Source of the DNA: Albibacterium sp035514885
GTDB taxonomy: Bacteria > Bacteroidota > Bacteroidia > Sphingobacteriales > Sphingobacteriaceae
Direction of reading: 5' to 3'
NCBI RefSeq assembly: GCF_035514885.1
Contig: NZ_DATJCH010000023.1
Coordinates: forward strand, 16,993 to 80,992
DNA: 64,000 nt
Every line of letters starts with the position of its first letter. Position 1 is the stretch's first letter. The notes under the pieces are model-generated. The model was not told the DNA's origin. It worked only from the letters and a program-made list of their open reading frames with translations, and ran no database searches. Of this stretch, positions 15,753-23,335 are shown one piece after another. A program made the position numbers and the translations under genes.

Positions 15753-16595
15753 TTATTTAATATCATTAATAGCACAATGATCCATATCGCCATAGTCTAA
15801 ATTCTCTCCCGCCATTCCCCATATAAAAGTATAATTACTGGTCCCCGCACCTGAATGTATTGACCATTCCGGAGAAATTACTGCCTGTTCATTCTGCATC
15901 CAGATATGACGCGTTTCCTGTGTTTCACCCATAAAATGGCAAACACTCTGACCTTCAGGCACCTCGAAATAAAAGTAAACTTCCATTCTTCGATCATGGG
16001 TATGTACAGGCATGGTATTCCAGACACTTCCAGTTTTTAATTCCGTCATTCCCATTTGAAGCTGACAGGTTTGAAGGACACTATTAACCAATAACTTATT
16101 GATTACCCGATGATTGGCAGTTTCCAAACTTCCCATCTCAACAACTTCTGCATCTGCCGCTGTTACTTTTTTAGTAGGATAAGCATGATGAGCCGGAGTC
16201 GAATTAATATAAAACTTAGCCGGCTTACCTTTATCAGCCGAAGAGAAACTAACCCCTTTTGATCCTCTACCGATATAAAGTGCCTCCTTAAACTGAAGTT
16301 CATAAGCAGTTCCATCAACCGTTACTGTACCTTTATCTCCAACATTAATAATTCCCATCTCTCTTCTTTCCAAAAAGTAAGAAGCCTTTAAATAATCAGG
16401 ATTGGAAAGTTGCAGAGTCTCACTTGTCGGCATCGCCCCACCTGCTATGTATCGATCGTAATGAGTTAAAGTAAGGTGAATATGATCGGCCTCGAATATT
16501 TTACTAATTAAAAAGTTCTTTCGCAATTTCTCAGTGTCCATTAACTTGGTTTCACCAGGACTAAATGCATATCGTTTCTCAAAATGTTCTTGCAT
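15753..16595 (-). CDS. kduI: 5-dehydro-4-deoxy-D-glucuronate isomerase
   Basis: A 280-residue cupin-fold isomerase that converts 5-keto-4-deoxyuronate into 2,5-diketo-3-deoxygluconate. The zinc ligands are visible as His198, His200, Glu205 (PVHTHDRRMEVY) and His247 (EWSIHSGAG), with the FMGE segment between. Length equals that of characterised KduI. No signal peptide, so cytoplasmic. Second gene of the operon, 35 bp after the GH88 gene. Confidence 0.95.
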   Translation of the reverse strand: MQEHFEKRYAFSPGETKLMDTEKLRKNFLISKIFEADHIHLTLTHYDRYIAGGAMPTSETLQLSNPDYLKASYFLERREMGIINVGDKGTVTVDGTAYELQFKEALYIGRGSKGVSFSSADKGKPAKFYINSTPAHHAYPTKKVTAADAEVVEMGSLETANHRVINKLLVNSVLQTCQLQMGMTELKTGSVWNTMPVHTHDRRMEVYFYFEVPEGQSVCHFMGETQETRHIWMQNEQAVISPEWSIHSGAGTSNYTFIWGMAGENLDYGDMDHCAINDIK

Positions 16596-16630
16596 GATTT
16601 AATTTTAATCGATTTGTAATAAAAACAGAA

Positions 16631-17824
16631 TTATAAATACCAATCCTTATAACGATGTAAGGCCTCCAGAAAATAATAATCGCCATAGGTAAGGGGAACA
16701 TCCACCTCTGAATTCTGATGTAAAAACCCTACTCCGTGTTTTAACAGAAAGCCACCATTTTCTCCAAGTTTCGAACGGTAAGCATCTGAGGCCAAAGTTC
16801 TGATAGCCTTTTCTGAAGCATCTAAATACTTTTTACTCGCTGTTTTATCAGTATACTGAGCTAATTCCAATAAGGCAGAAGCCATAATTGCACCAGCAGA
16901 AGCATCACGATAGGTATTTGGAATCTCCGGAGCATCATAATCCCAATAAGGAATCATATCAGCAGGCATATTGGTATCGTTTAACATAAAGTTCGCAATG
17001 TGTATTGCCTGATCCAAGTATTGTTTATCTTTTGTAAAACGATACATCATAGTAAAACCATATAATCCCCAAGCCTGTCCGCGGCTCCATGCAGATTCAT
17101 CTGCAAATCCCTGCCAGTTCACTTTTTTCAATACCTCCCCTGTCTCCATATTATAATCAAGAACATGATAAGCACTGAAATCCGGTCTGTAATGATTCTT
17201 TATCGTCGAGTTAGCATGATTAACTGCAATCTCCTTATATTTCTTATCACCTCCATGATCACTCACCCAACTTAGCAATTCTAAGTTCATCATGTTATCG
17301 ATAATTACAGGACCAGCCCACATATCATTTGAATTCCATGACTGAATTACCTGCGCACCTGGATGATACCGTGTTGAAAGAGAAGCAGCAGAGGCTTCTA
17401 TAATATCTTTATATGCCGGATCATGCAGAAGCCTGTATGCATTTCCAAAGCTGCAATACATCATAAAGCCGAGATCGTGCGTACCTTTATTATTCTTCTC
17501 CTTTTCAAGAATAGTAAGCCTCCTCTTTGCTTCATCTAGTATTTCAGCATCTTGCGTATATTCATAAATGTAGAGCAGAGAACCGGGAAAAAAACCACTG
17601 CACCACCATGCTGTATTACTGGTCACCACCTCTCCTGTTGTCGCATTCAAGGTTTTAGGCATCACATCGGCCGGAACATTTTTAGCCAATATCTTATACT
17701 GCTGATCAGCAAACTTAAATTGTTGATCAATTAATTCACCCATCTTCTGATCCTTTGCCTGGGCTTTCAGCATTCCGCTATTGATTAATAAAAAGCATAG
17801 CGCAGTCAATAGTTTAACTTTCAT
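16631..17824 (-). CDS. GH88 unsaturated glucuronyl hydrolase
   Basis: A 397-residue (alpha/alpha)6-barrel enzyme with a signal peptide (to about residue 21). Family 88 hydrolases hydrate the 4,5-double bond of unsaturated uronic acids at oligosaccharide ends, releasing 5-keto-4-deoxyuronate, the KduI substrate. Likely catalytic aspartates are Asp117 in THDLGFM and Asp176 in IIDNMMNLELL, with spacing close to Asp88/Asp149 of the Bacillus enzyme. First gene of the operon. The products it acts on come from a polysaccharide lyase, none of which is encoded here. Confidence 0.92.
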   Translation of the reverse strand: MKVKLLTALCFLLINSGMLKAQAKDQKMGELIDQQFKFADQQYKILAKNVPADVMPKTLNATTGEVVTSNTAWWCSGFFPGSLLYIYEYTQDAEILDEAKRRLTILEKEKNNKGTHDLGFMMYCSFGNAYRLLHDPAYKDIIEASAASLSTRYHPGAQVIQSWNSNDMWAGPVIIDNMMNLELLSWVSDHGGDKKYKEIAVNHANSTIKNHYRPDFSAYHVLDYNMETGEVLKKVNWQGFADESAWSRGQAWGLYGFTMMYRFTKDKQYLDQAIHIANFMLNDTNMPADMIPYWDYDAPEIPNTYRDASAGAIMASALLELAQYTDKTASKKYLDASEKAIRTLASDAYRSKLGENGGFLLKHGVGFLHQNSEVDVPLTYGDYYFLEALHRYKDWYL

Positions 17825-17871
17825 ATTGGTTAATTTAATATATAGTGGATGATCTAATATTGTAAATTTAA

Positions 17872-17891
17872 AGTATTACGATAACAATACT
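17872..17891. promoter_or_regulatory. possible operator for the GH88-kduI-kduD operon
   Basis: A 20-bp inverted repeat, AGTATT - 8 bp containing ACGATAAC - AATACT, 48 bp upstream of the GH88 start codon. The size suits a LacI- or GntR-type site. Not tested against other loci. Confidence 0.3.
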
Positions 17892-18160
17892 AGAAAAATA
17901 TTTTAATCCCTGTTTAATGTAAGGATTAATAAGAATCTACGACTAACTGTATAAATATAATCATTGGAAGAAGAATTTTTAAAATCGATTAATTTCTAGC
18001 TATCCATCATTTTGCACTAAAACTTGTGGAAGCCGCTTTGTGAAAGTAAATAATCCGCTAACCCATTCGAACCCTTCCTGACAGTTTCCTTTTATTTCGT
18101 TAGAAAAAACAAATAAATAAAAGGTAAAGGCTTAAAGAATCGCTTAAAACTCAATTTAGT

Positions 18161-18250
18161 CAAACAGGGACCAAACAGGGGTCAAACAGGGACCAAACAG
18201 GGGCAAAACTCGTATATTACCCCTGTTTGGTCCCTGTCTGGTCCCTGTTT
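18161..18250. repeat. 11-bp tandem repeat array with inverted half; large hairpin
   Basis: Four consecutive 11-bp units CAAACAGGG(A/G)(C/T) at 18161-18204, a 15-bp AT-rich spacer, then three units in the opposite orientation (18220-18250). The arms 18173-18203 and 18220-18250 are complementary over 31 bp with three differences, two of which become G-U pairs in RNA, around a 16-nt loop. No T run follows on either side, so it is not a standard terminator. Confidence 0.9.
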
Positions 18251-18381
18251 AATTCTTGTATATTTCCTATTTAGTATAAATTTGCCTAAAGCTTTTTCCA
18301 TTTCAAATCTAGAGAAGAAAACACCATCTTTCACCTCAAATGAATAATGAATCCTTAAATTTGAAAGGATAACTGATACGG

Positions 18382-19839
18382 ATGAATAATTTAGAAAAGA
18401 AAGATTTTGATGCTATAGTGGTTGGATCTGGGCCAAACGGCTTGGCTGCTGCAATAACTTTGCAACGGGCTGGCTTATCCGCTTTGCTGATTGAAGGAAA
18501 GGATACAATTGGCGGTGGAATGGGTTCTGCTGAACTGACTTTACCGGGCTTTATTCATGATGTATGCTCAGCTATTCATCCGATGGCAGCGGCTTCGCCT
18601 TTTTTCAAATCACTCCCCTTAGAATCGCATGGTTTGGAACTTATTTACCCTGAAATAGCTGCTGCTCACCCTTTCGATAATGGGAAAGCAGCTTTCCTTA
18701 CTAAGTCGATAGAGGAAACAGCATCCGCTTTAGGAAAAGATAAAGAGACCTATTTAAAGCTGATGAAACCGATAGTTAACTATTGGCCCAAGATAGATAA
18801 AGATGTTTTGGGGCCTGCACTCCGAATTCCAGATGCACCTATTCCCATGGCTCAATTTGGTTTAAAGGCATTAACATCTGCTTTAATGCTTGCCAAACGC
18901 TTTAAGACCCAAGAAGCAAGAGGTTTATGGGCTGGGATGGCTGCACATTCTATTCAACCCTTATCCAACCTAACGACATCGGCTATTGGCTTGGTATTAA
19001 TGGCTGCCGGACATCTGGGTGGGTGGCCAATCCCAAAAGGTGGATCCATAAAAATTGCTAATGCTATGGCTTCCTATTTCACCTCTCTTGGGGGAAAGAT
19101 AGAAACCGGAACTTATATAAAATCCCTCAAGCAATTACCCTCTTCTCATGCCGTTTTGCTGGATGTTACGCCCAAACAATTACTTGAAATAGCCGGACAT
19201 AAATTCTCATCAATTTACAAATGGCAATTGGAAAAATACCGCTATGGAATGGGTGTATTTAAAGTAGATTGGGCCTTAGATGAAGCAATACCATTTACAG
19301 CAGATGTAGCAAGGCGGGCAACAACGGTTCATATTGGCAATACAATAGAGGAAATTGCGGCTGGCGAACAGACATCCTCAAAAGGTAAAATTGTAGAAAA
19401 ACCTTTTGTATTGTTAGCTCAACAAAGCTTATTTGATGAAAGCAGGGCACCAGCCGGAAAGCATACTGCCTGGGCATATTGTCATGTACCCAATGGCTCT
19501 ACAACGGATATGACCGACCGGATTGAAAAACAGATAGAACGCTTTGCACCAGGCTTTAGAGATCGGATTTTAGCGAAGCATAGCTTTAACCCGGCTCAAA
19601 TGGAAAACTACAATCCAAATTATATCGGAGGGGATATTAATGGTGGAATCATTGATATCGGACAATTGTTTACTCGTCCGGTTATTAGTGCTTCTCCTTA
19701 TAGAACTTCTGCCAAAGGAATCTATATCTGTTCTTCTTCCACACCTCCGGGCGGAGGCGTCCATGGTATGTGTGGATATCACGCTGCAAAAAGGGCTCTT
19801 AAAGATATCTTTAAATTAAAAGCGAACACCCCTTTATAA
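18382..19839 (+). CDS. phytoene desaturase-like FAD oxidoreductase
   Basis: A 485-residue flavoprotein of the CrtI/COG1233 (PYROXD2-like) group. The N-terminal dinucleotide fold is clear (VVGSGPNGLAAA, about 14-25, with LLIEGKDTIGGG), as is a C-terminal FAD segment (GIYICSSSTPPGGGVHGMCG). No carotenoid gene (crtB, crtY, crtZ) is adjacent, and the sequence resembles the PYROXD2 branch more than carotenoid desaturases, so the substrate is unknown. It is monocistronic, and its final codons lie in a terminator hairpin shared with the convergent gene. Confidence 0.85.
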   Translation: MNNLEKKDFDAIVVGSGPNGLAAAITLQRAGLSALLIEGKDTIGGGMGSAELTLPGFIHDVCSAIHPMAAASPFFKSLPLESHGLELIYPEIAAAHPFDNGKAAFLTKSIEETASALGKDKETYLKLMKPIVNYWPKIDKDVLGPALRIPDAPIPMAQFGLKALTSALMLAKRFKTQEARGLWAGMAAHSIQPLSNLTTSAIGLVLMAAGHLGGWPIPKGGSIKIANAMASYFTSLGGKIETGTYIKSLKQLPSSHAVLLDVTPKQLLEIAGHKFSSIYKWQLEKYRYGMGVFKVDWALDEAIPFTADVARRATTVHIGNTIEEIAAGEQTSSKGKIVEKPFVLLAQQSLFDESRAPAGKHTAWAYCHVPNGSTTDMTDRIEKQIERFAPGFRDRILAKHSFNPAQMENYNPNYIGGDINGGIIDIGQLFTRPVISASPYRTSAKGIYICSSSTPPGGGVHGMCGYHAAKRALKDIFKLKANTPL

Positions 19840-19860
19840 AGAATGTTCGCTTTTAATTTA
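19812..19860. terminator. bidirectional terminator overlapping a coding end
   Basis: A perfect 17-bp stem (TAAATTAAAAGCGAACA and its complement) with a 15-nt loop. The left arm is within the last codons of the oxidoreductase gene, whose stop codon is in the loop. A/T flanks on both sides allow use by both convergent genes. Confidence 0.8.
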
Positions 19861-19878
19861 TCTCGAAACTTATGATAC

Positions 19879-20553
19879 TTATTGACTCCTAAGATATTTA
19901 TATCTCGTACTTGAGAATTTCCCTTGGGTTACAGATGGAAAGCTAGTACCAGAACCGGATTTCCCTCCTGCTGTATTCTCGCCACTCTTTTTTAAATTGC
20001 TCATAGAAACAGCTGCAAATAAACTTCCCTTTCTAAAATGGAGACCTTGAACTCTTTCGTATCGCTTTCCCGCAGCGTCTTCAAAAACCAATGCAAACTC
20101 GATATTCTTTTTTAATTCATCCAGTCTGGTGGTTGAAGAGAATTTATTCTGACTAATCGGTAACCACACTGAGAAATTGTATTTAAAGCTATGTGTACTT
20201 CCTTCTGAAATAGTTACCGGCTGATCCGTATCCTCTTCAGTTAAATTAAAAACTCGTTTATCTTTCAGTAAAATATGCTGTATGCGAACAGAATAAGCTG
20301 TATGCATCGATTTATTTTCGATTGCAATAACGAGTTTAAAATCATAACGCTTACAATTTCCTTTGGTTTCGGGGGGTGCCCACATGCCATAAATTTCACA
20401 AGATGACAGTAATTTAGGCCTAACGTTAGTCTGAAAGCTTAGTTGCCTAACTATATCCATTAGCTTTGTAGTTATTGATTCCCTCTTCATAACTACATAA
20501 CCAACAAACCGGGAAAAAAGTTTAGAATTTTTATTGAAAATTGTAAACAGCAT
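19879..20553 (-). CDS. hypothetical protein with a beta-sandwich-like core
   Basis: A 224-residue protein without a clear signal peptide. A middle region (about 60-170) alternates hydrophobic and polar residues like a beta domain (for example YDFKLVIAIENKS). The C-terminus is a Gly/Ser/Arg-rich low-complexity tail (AGGKSGSGTSFP) ending RYKYLRSQ. ATG at 20553; a later ATG (20490, MKRESITTKL) is equally likely. The gene is 23 bp downstream of a TPR gene on the same strand and probably cotranscribed. No family recognised. Confidence 0.6.
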   Translation of the reverse strand: MLFTIFNKNSKLFSRFVGYVVMKRESITTKLMDIVRQLSFQTNVRPKLLSSCEIYGMWAPPETKGNCKRYDFKLVIAIENKSMHTAYSVRIQHILLKDKRVFNLTEEDTDQPVTISEGSTHSFKYNFSVWLPISQNKFSSTTRLDELKKNIEFALVFEDAAGKRYERVQGLHFRKGSLFAAVSMSNLKKSGENTAGGKSGSGTSFPSVTQGKFSSTRYKYLRSQ

Positions 20554-20576
20554 TCAATATTAAGTAATGGTGCTAA

Positions 20577-22055
20577 CTAATATCCTATCCGCTTTAAACC
20601 ATCTTTTGCTTTGGATTCAATGCTATTCTCATATTCATGATTTTTCATAGCGACAGCCTGCTTATAATAACTAGCTGCCTGGCTTTTAAAATTTAACTTT
20701 TCATAAATACCCCCGATATGCAAGGCTGCATTAGCTGCGTAATAATAAGTTGCCTTTTTCCCTATCTCAACTGCACGCTGGTAATTTGCAATAGCGAATG
20801 AAACCTTATCGGATTCATCGTAAATTCTACCCAACCTATAATAGAATTCAATCCGATCTCTTTGCAGTTTAAAATCACTCTCCTTTTTCTTGCTTAACTG
20901 AACCAATGCTTTACTATAATAACCGCCGTCGAAATATAAGCGAGCCTTCAAAAGGCTTAAATTTGGTGCAGCTTCATTTGCTTCCTTAAGCGCTTGTTTA
21001 TCCTTCTCATCGTATAAATCCCCTTTACTCTTTACTTCCTTCAAATAGGAAGTATACGTATTATTATCTCCTTTTAAATAATAATAATAAGCAAGTTTAA
21101 GGTAGGCATCTTTCACATAGTTTATTCCATTATATTCTTTTAGAAAATTAGAAAGATATGTATTTGCATCGGGATCCATACGATGAAGTTTTGCATTTCC
21201 TAACAAATAGTCTAAAGCGGGAAATTTAATGTAATCAGCACCTACAGGGCGCTTTTGCAGGTACGCAATTGCCTGATCATTACGTCCACTTTTAGCCGAC
21301 ACATAACCCTGTAAATATGTTTTTAGTAAGCTTGAATCATTTAAAGTAGCAATATGGCCCATTATCTTATTGTAATTGGATTTGTTTTGCACCAGATCCG
21401 TCTCAATATAACATAAGAAGAAAACCACTTCATCTTTATAAAAAGCATACGAAGATTTAGGTAAGGTTATAGCTAGATTTTCCAAGGTCCTAATTCCACT
21501 ACTTGCATTTCCTTTAATGCCTATAGTGGAGAATATTCCTTTCAGATTTGACGGAATTGAGCCAAAAATTACATCTATTAATCCTGAACTCTTTTTATTA
21601 GGCAAGAATGTTGTAAATTTCGTCTGATTTGATGATAAGAGTTTATCTGCCTTTTTGATAGTCAGGCCTGCAGAAAGGTATTCCTGGAACCGACTTTCCA
21701 GCATTCCCCATTGAAGGTTAACTTCTGCTTGACTAAATAAATAATAAGGAGAATCTTTATCCAGTTTCTCCAAGGCATTTAGTCGGCTTGATTTTGATCC
21801 TTTAAGTCTTTCATAGTCGGCTTTATTTTCTGAAGTTAATATTGTGAAATAATCAACATAGTTATCCAAAAGGATAGTTATCCCATTATCGGGATTACTC
21901 AATTTCTCTTGTGCTATTAGATCTCGTGCATCATTTAAACGAAGATCAAATATTGCCTGATAGGCTTGCTTGCATCGAGCGTTAAAGTCAAAATTGGCAC
22001 TTGCTTGAAATTCAATGCCCAAGAGTATTATTAAAATAAAAGCTTTCCTTATCAT
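20577..22055 (-). CDS. secreted tetratricopeptide-repeat protein
   Basis: A 492-residue protein with a signal peptide (MIRKAFILIILLG..., cleavage after about residue 20) and several TPR-like helical hairpins, clearest near the C-terminus (YYRLGRIYDESDKVSFAIANY, then AALHIGGIYEKLNFKSQAASY). TPRs mediate protein contacts. The start at 22055 is the first ATG; the frame also extends to a TTG at 22082. Probably periplasmic. Cotranscribed with the uncharacterised 224-residue protein, possibly its partner. Exact role unknown. Confidence 0.78.
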   Translation of the reverse strand: MIRKAFILIILLGIEFQASANFDFNARCKQAYQAIFDLRLNDARDLIAQEKLSNPDNGITILLDNYVDYFTILTSENKADYERLKGSKSSRLNALEKLDKDSPYYLFSQAEVNLQWGMLESRFQEYLSAGLTIKKADKLLSSNQTKFTTFLPNKKSSGLIDVIFGSIPSNLKGIFSTIGIKGNASSGIRTLENLAITLPKSSYAFYKDEVVFFLCYIETDLVQNKSNYNKIMGHIATLNDSSLLKTYLQGYVSAKSGRNDQAIAYLQKRPVGADYIKFPALDYLLGNAKLHRMDPDANTYLSNFLKEYNGINYVKDAYLKLAYYYYLKGDNNTYTSYLKEVKSKGDLYDEKDKQALKEANEAAPNLSLLKARLYFDGGYYSKALVQLSKKKESDFKLQRDRIEFYYRLGRIYDESDKVSFAIANYQRAVEIGKKATYYYAANAALHIGGIYEKLNFKSQAASYYKQAVAMKNHEYENSIESKAKDGLKRIGY

Positions 22056-22233
22056 TATTCGTGTGAATAGTTTTTTAGCCAACTACTAAGCAAAAAACAT
22101 GCGGTTTTTTCAAAATATCAATTAATTCTTTAAAAGTATTTCATTGAGACTACTCCACCCTTCAGGAATTTTGCAGCAGTTCCCTATTCACAACAAACTA
22201 TGTTATTGAATTTCATTAAGTTACGCAGCCCTT

Positions 22234-22277
22234 AAAAAAAGAAAGGCAACTAACTAATTAAGTTAATTGCCCTTTAT
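22234..22277 (-). terminator. terminator downstream of tRNA-Ser(TGA)
   Basis: On the minus strand, AAAGGGCAATTAACT pairs with AGTTAGTTGCCTTT (one bulge, one wobble), followed by a T-rich tail. Confidence 0.7.
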
Positions 22278-22282
22278 GAGTG

Positions 22283-22367
22283 CGGAAAGCGAGGGATTCG
22301 AACCCCCGGACCTTTGACAGTCAACGGTTTTCAAGACCGCCGCATTCGACCACTCTGCCAGCTTTCC
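22283..22367 (-). tRNA. tRNA-Ser(TGA)
   Basis: An 85-nt serine tRNA with acceptor GGAAAGC/GCTTTCC, anticodon loop TTGAAAA (anticodon TGA), long variable arm and T-arm GGGGGTTCGAATCCCTC. Discriminator G; CCA not encoded. The 150 bp between it and the TPR gene contain only its terminator. Confidence 0.95.
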
Positions 22368-22456
22368 GGAGGCAAAAGTACACACTTTACTCAATTCTGC
22401 AAACAATAAGCTGTCTTTTTTTATACTTTCACATTAACCTGTTCATTCTTTGAAGA

Positions 22457-23335
22457 TTAACTTTTCAGATTCTTATCAATTAATGTCTGAATAACTCCAT
22501 CAACTAAACCAATACGTGGAACAGCGATCTCTTTTATCTTTACCCATTTCATTAAGCTGATAAATATTTCACAAGCGGGGATAATAACATCAGCTCTATC
22601 GGGCTTTAAACCTAATATTTGAATTCGGTCCTTCAATGTATAACTGTTAAGCATATCTGATAGGGATTTCAGAGTGGAATAGCTTAATAAATTGCCGGGC
22701 TTCTCATTCGACAAAGAAAATAATTTATTAATATTCCCGCCCGACCCGATTGCAATTACCTGTTTAAAACCTTTTGTATGATCCTTGGCCCATTTTTTCA
22801 TATCATCCCAAACTTCATCTTTATCTTGATTATCCAATATACGGATAGTACCTATATCGAACGATTTGGATGCTTCTAATTTACCAGCATGAAAAATTGA
22901 AAGCTCTGTACTTCCTCCCCCAACATCAATATATAGATAGGACTTATTGCTATTTAATTTTTCTATAACGTGACTGGAATAAATTATTTCAGCTTCTTGA
23001 TTACCGTCAATAATTCGTAAGTCAATCCCTATTTCTTTTATTTTATCAACTAAATCGGGTCCGTTTTCAGCTTCACGCATAGCAGAAGTAGCACAAGCCA
23101 TATAATCCTTCACCTCATATGCATCCATAAGATTGCGGAAGGCTGACATGGTTTTTATCAGAAGACTTGTTTTCTTGTCAGATATACGATGTTCCAGAAA
23201 AGCATCATCTCCCAGACGAAGTGGAACACGGATTAGCGTATCCTTATTGAAATTATATTCTTTACCGTCTTCTCTTATTTCAGCTATTAATAAACGGACT
23301 GCATTGGAACCAATATCTATCGCGGCGTATCTCAT
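22457..23335 (-). CDS. ppx: exopolyphosphatase/GppA-family phosphatase
   Basis: A 292-residue protein of the Ppx/GppA family (ASKHA fold) that hydrolyses terminal phosphate from polyphosphate or pppGpp. Motifs: AIDIGSNAVRLLI at the N-terminus, ATSAMREA, and IDVGGGSTELS in the middle. It is the short form (about 300 residues) lacking the C-terminal HD-type domain of E. coli Ppx. Its start overlaps the stop of ppk1 by 4 bp, so synthesis and degradation of polyphosphate are coupled in one operon. Confidence 0.92.
   Translation of the reverse strand: MRYAAIDIGSNAVRLLIAEIREDGKEYNFNKDTLIRVPLRLGDDAFLEHRISDKKTSLLIKTMSAFRNLMDAYEVKDYMACATSAMREAENGPDLVDKIKEIGIDLRIIDGNQEAEIIYSSHVIEKLNSNKSYLYIDVGGGSTELSIFHAGKLEASKSFDIGTIRILDNQDKDEVWDDMKKWAKDHTKGFKQVIAIGSGGNINKLFSLSNEKPGNLLSYSTLKSLSDMLNSYTLKDRIQILGLKPDRADVIIPACEIFISLMKWVKIKEIAVPRIGLVDGVIQTLIDKNLKS

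Larger units (their letters stand above)
17825..18381. other. long intergenic region upstream of the uronate operon
   Basis: 557 bp between divergent genes with no supportable reading frame. It holds an inverted repeat near the GH88 start, an isolated word TCCCTGTTTAAT at 17907-17918, and the 11-bp repeat array and hairpin at 18161-18250. The rest is AT-rich and featureless. Confidence 0.8.

Noticed and set aside
18161..18250. A CRISPR array
   Set aside because: The units are 11 bp, directly adjoining without spacers, and no cas gene is present.
18382..19839. Carotenoid biosynthesis cluster
   Set aside because: Only one CrtI-like flavoprotein is present, closer to the PYROXD2 branch, and no crtB, crtY or crtZ gene lies nearby.
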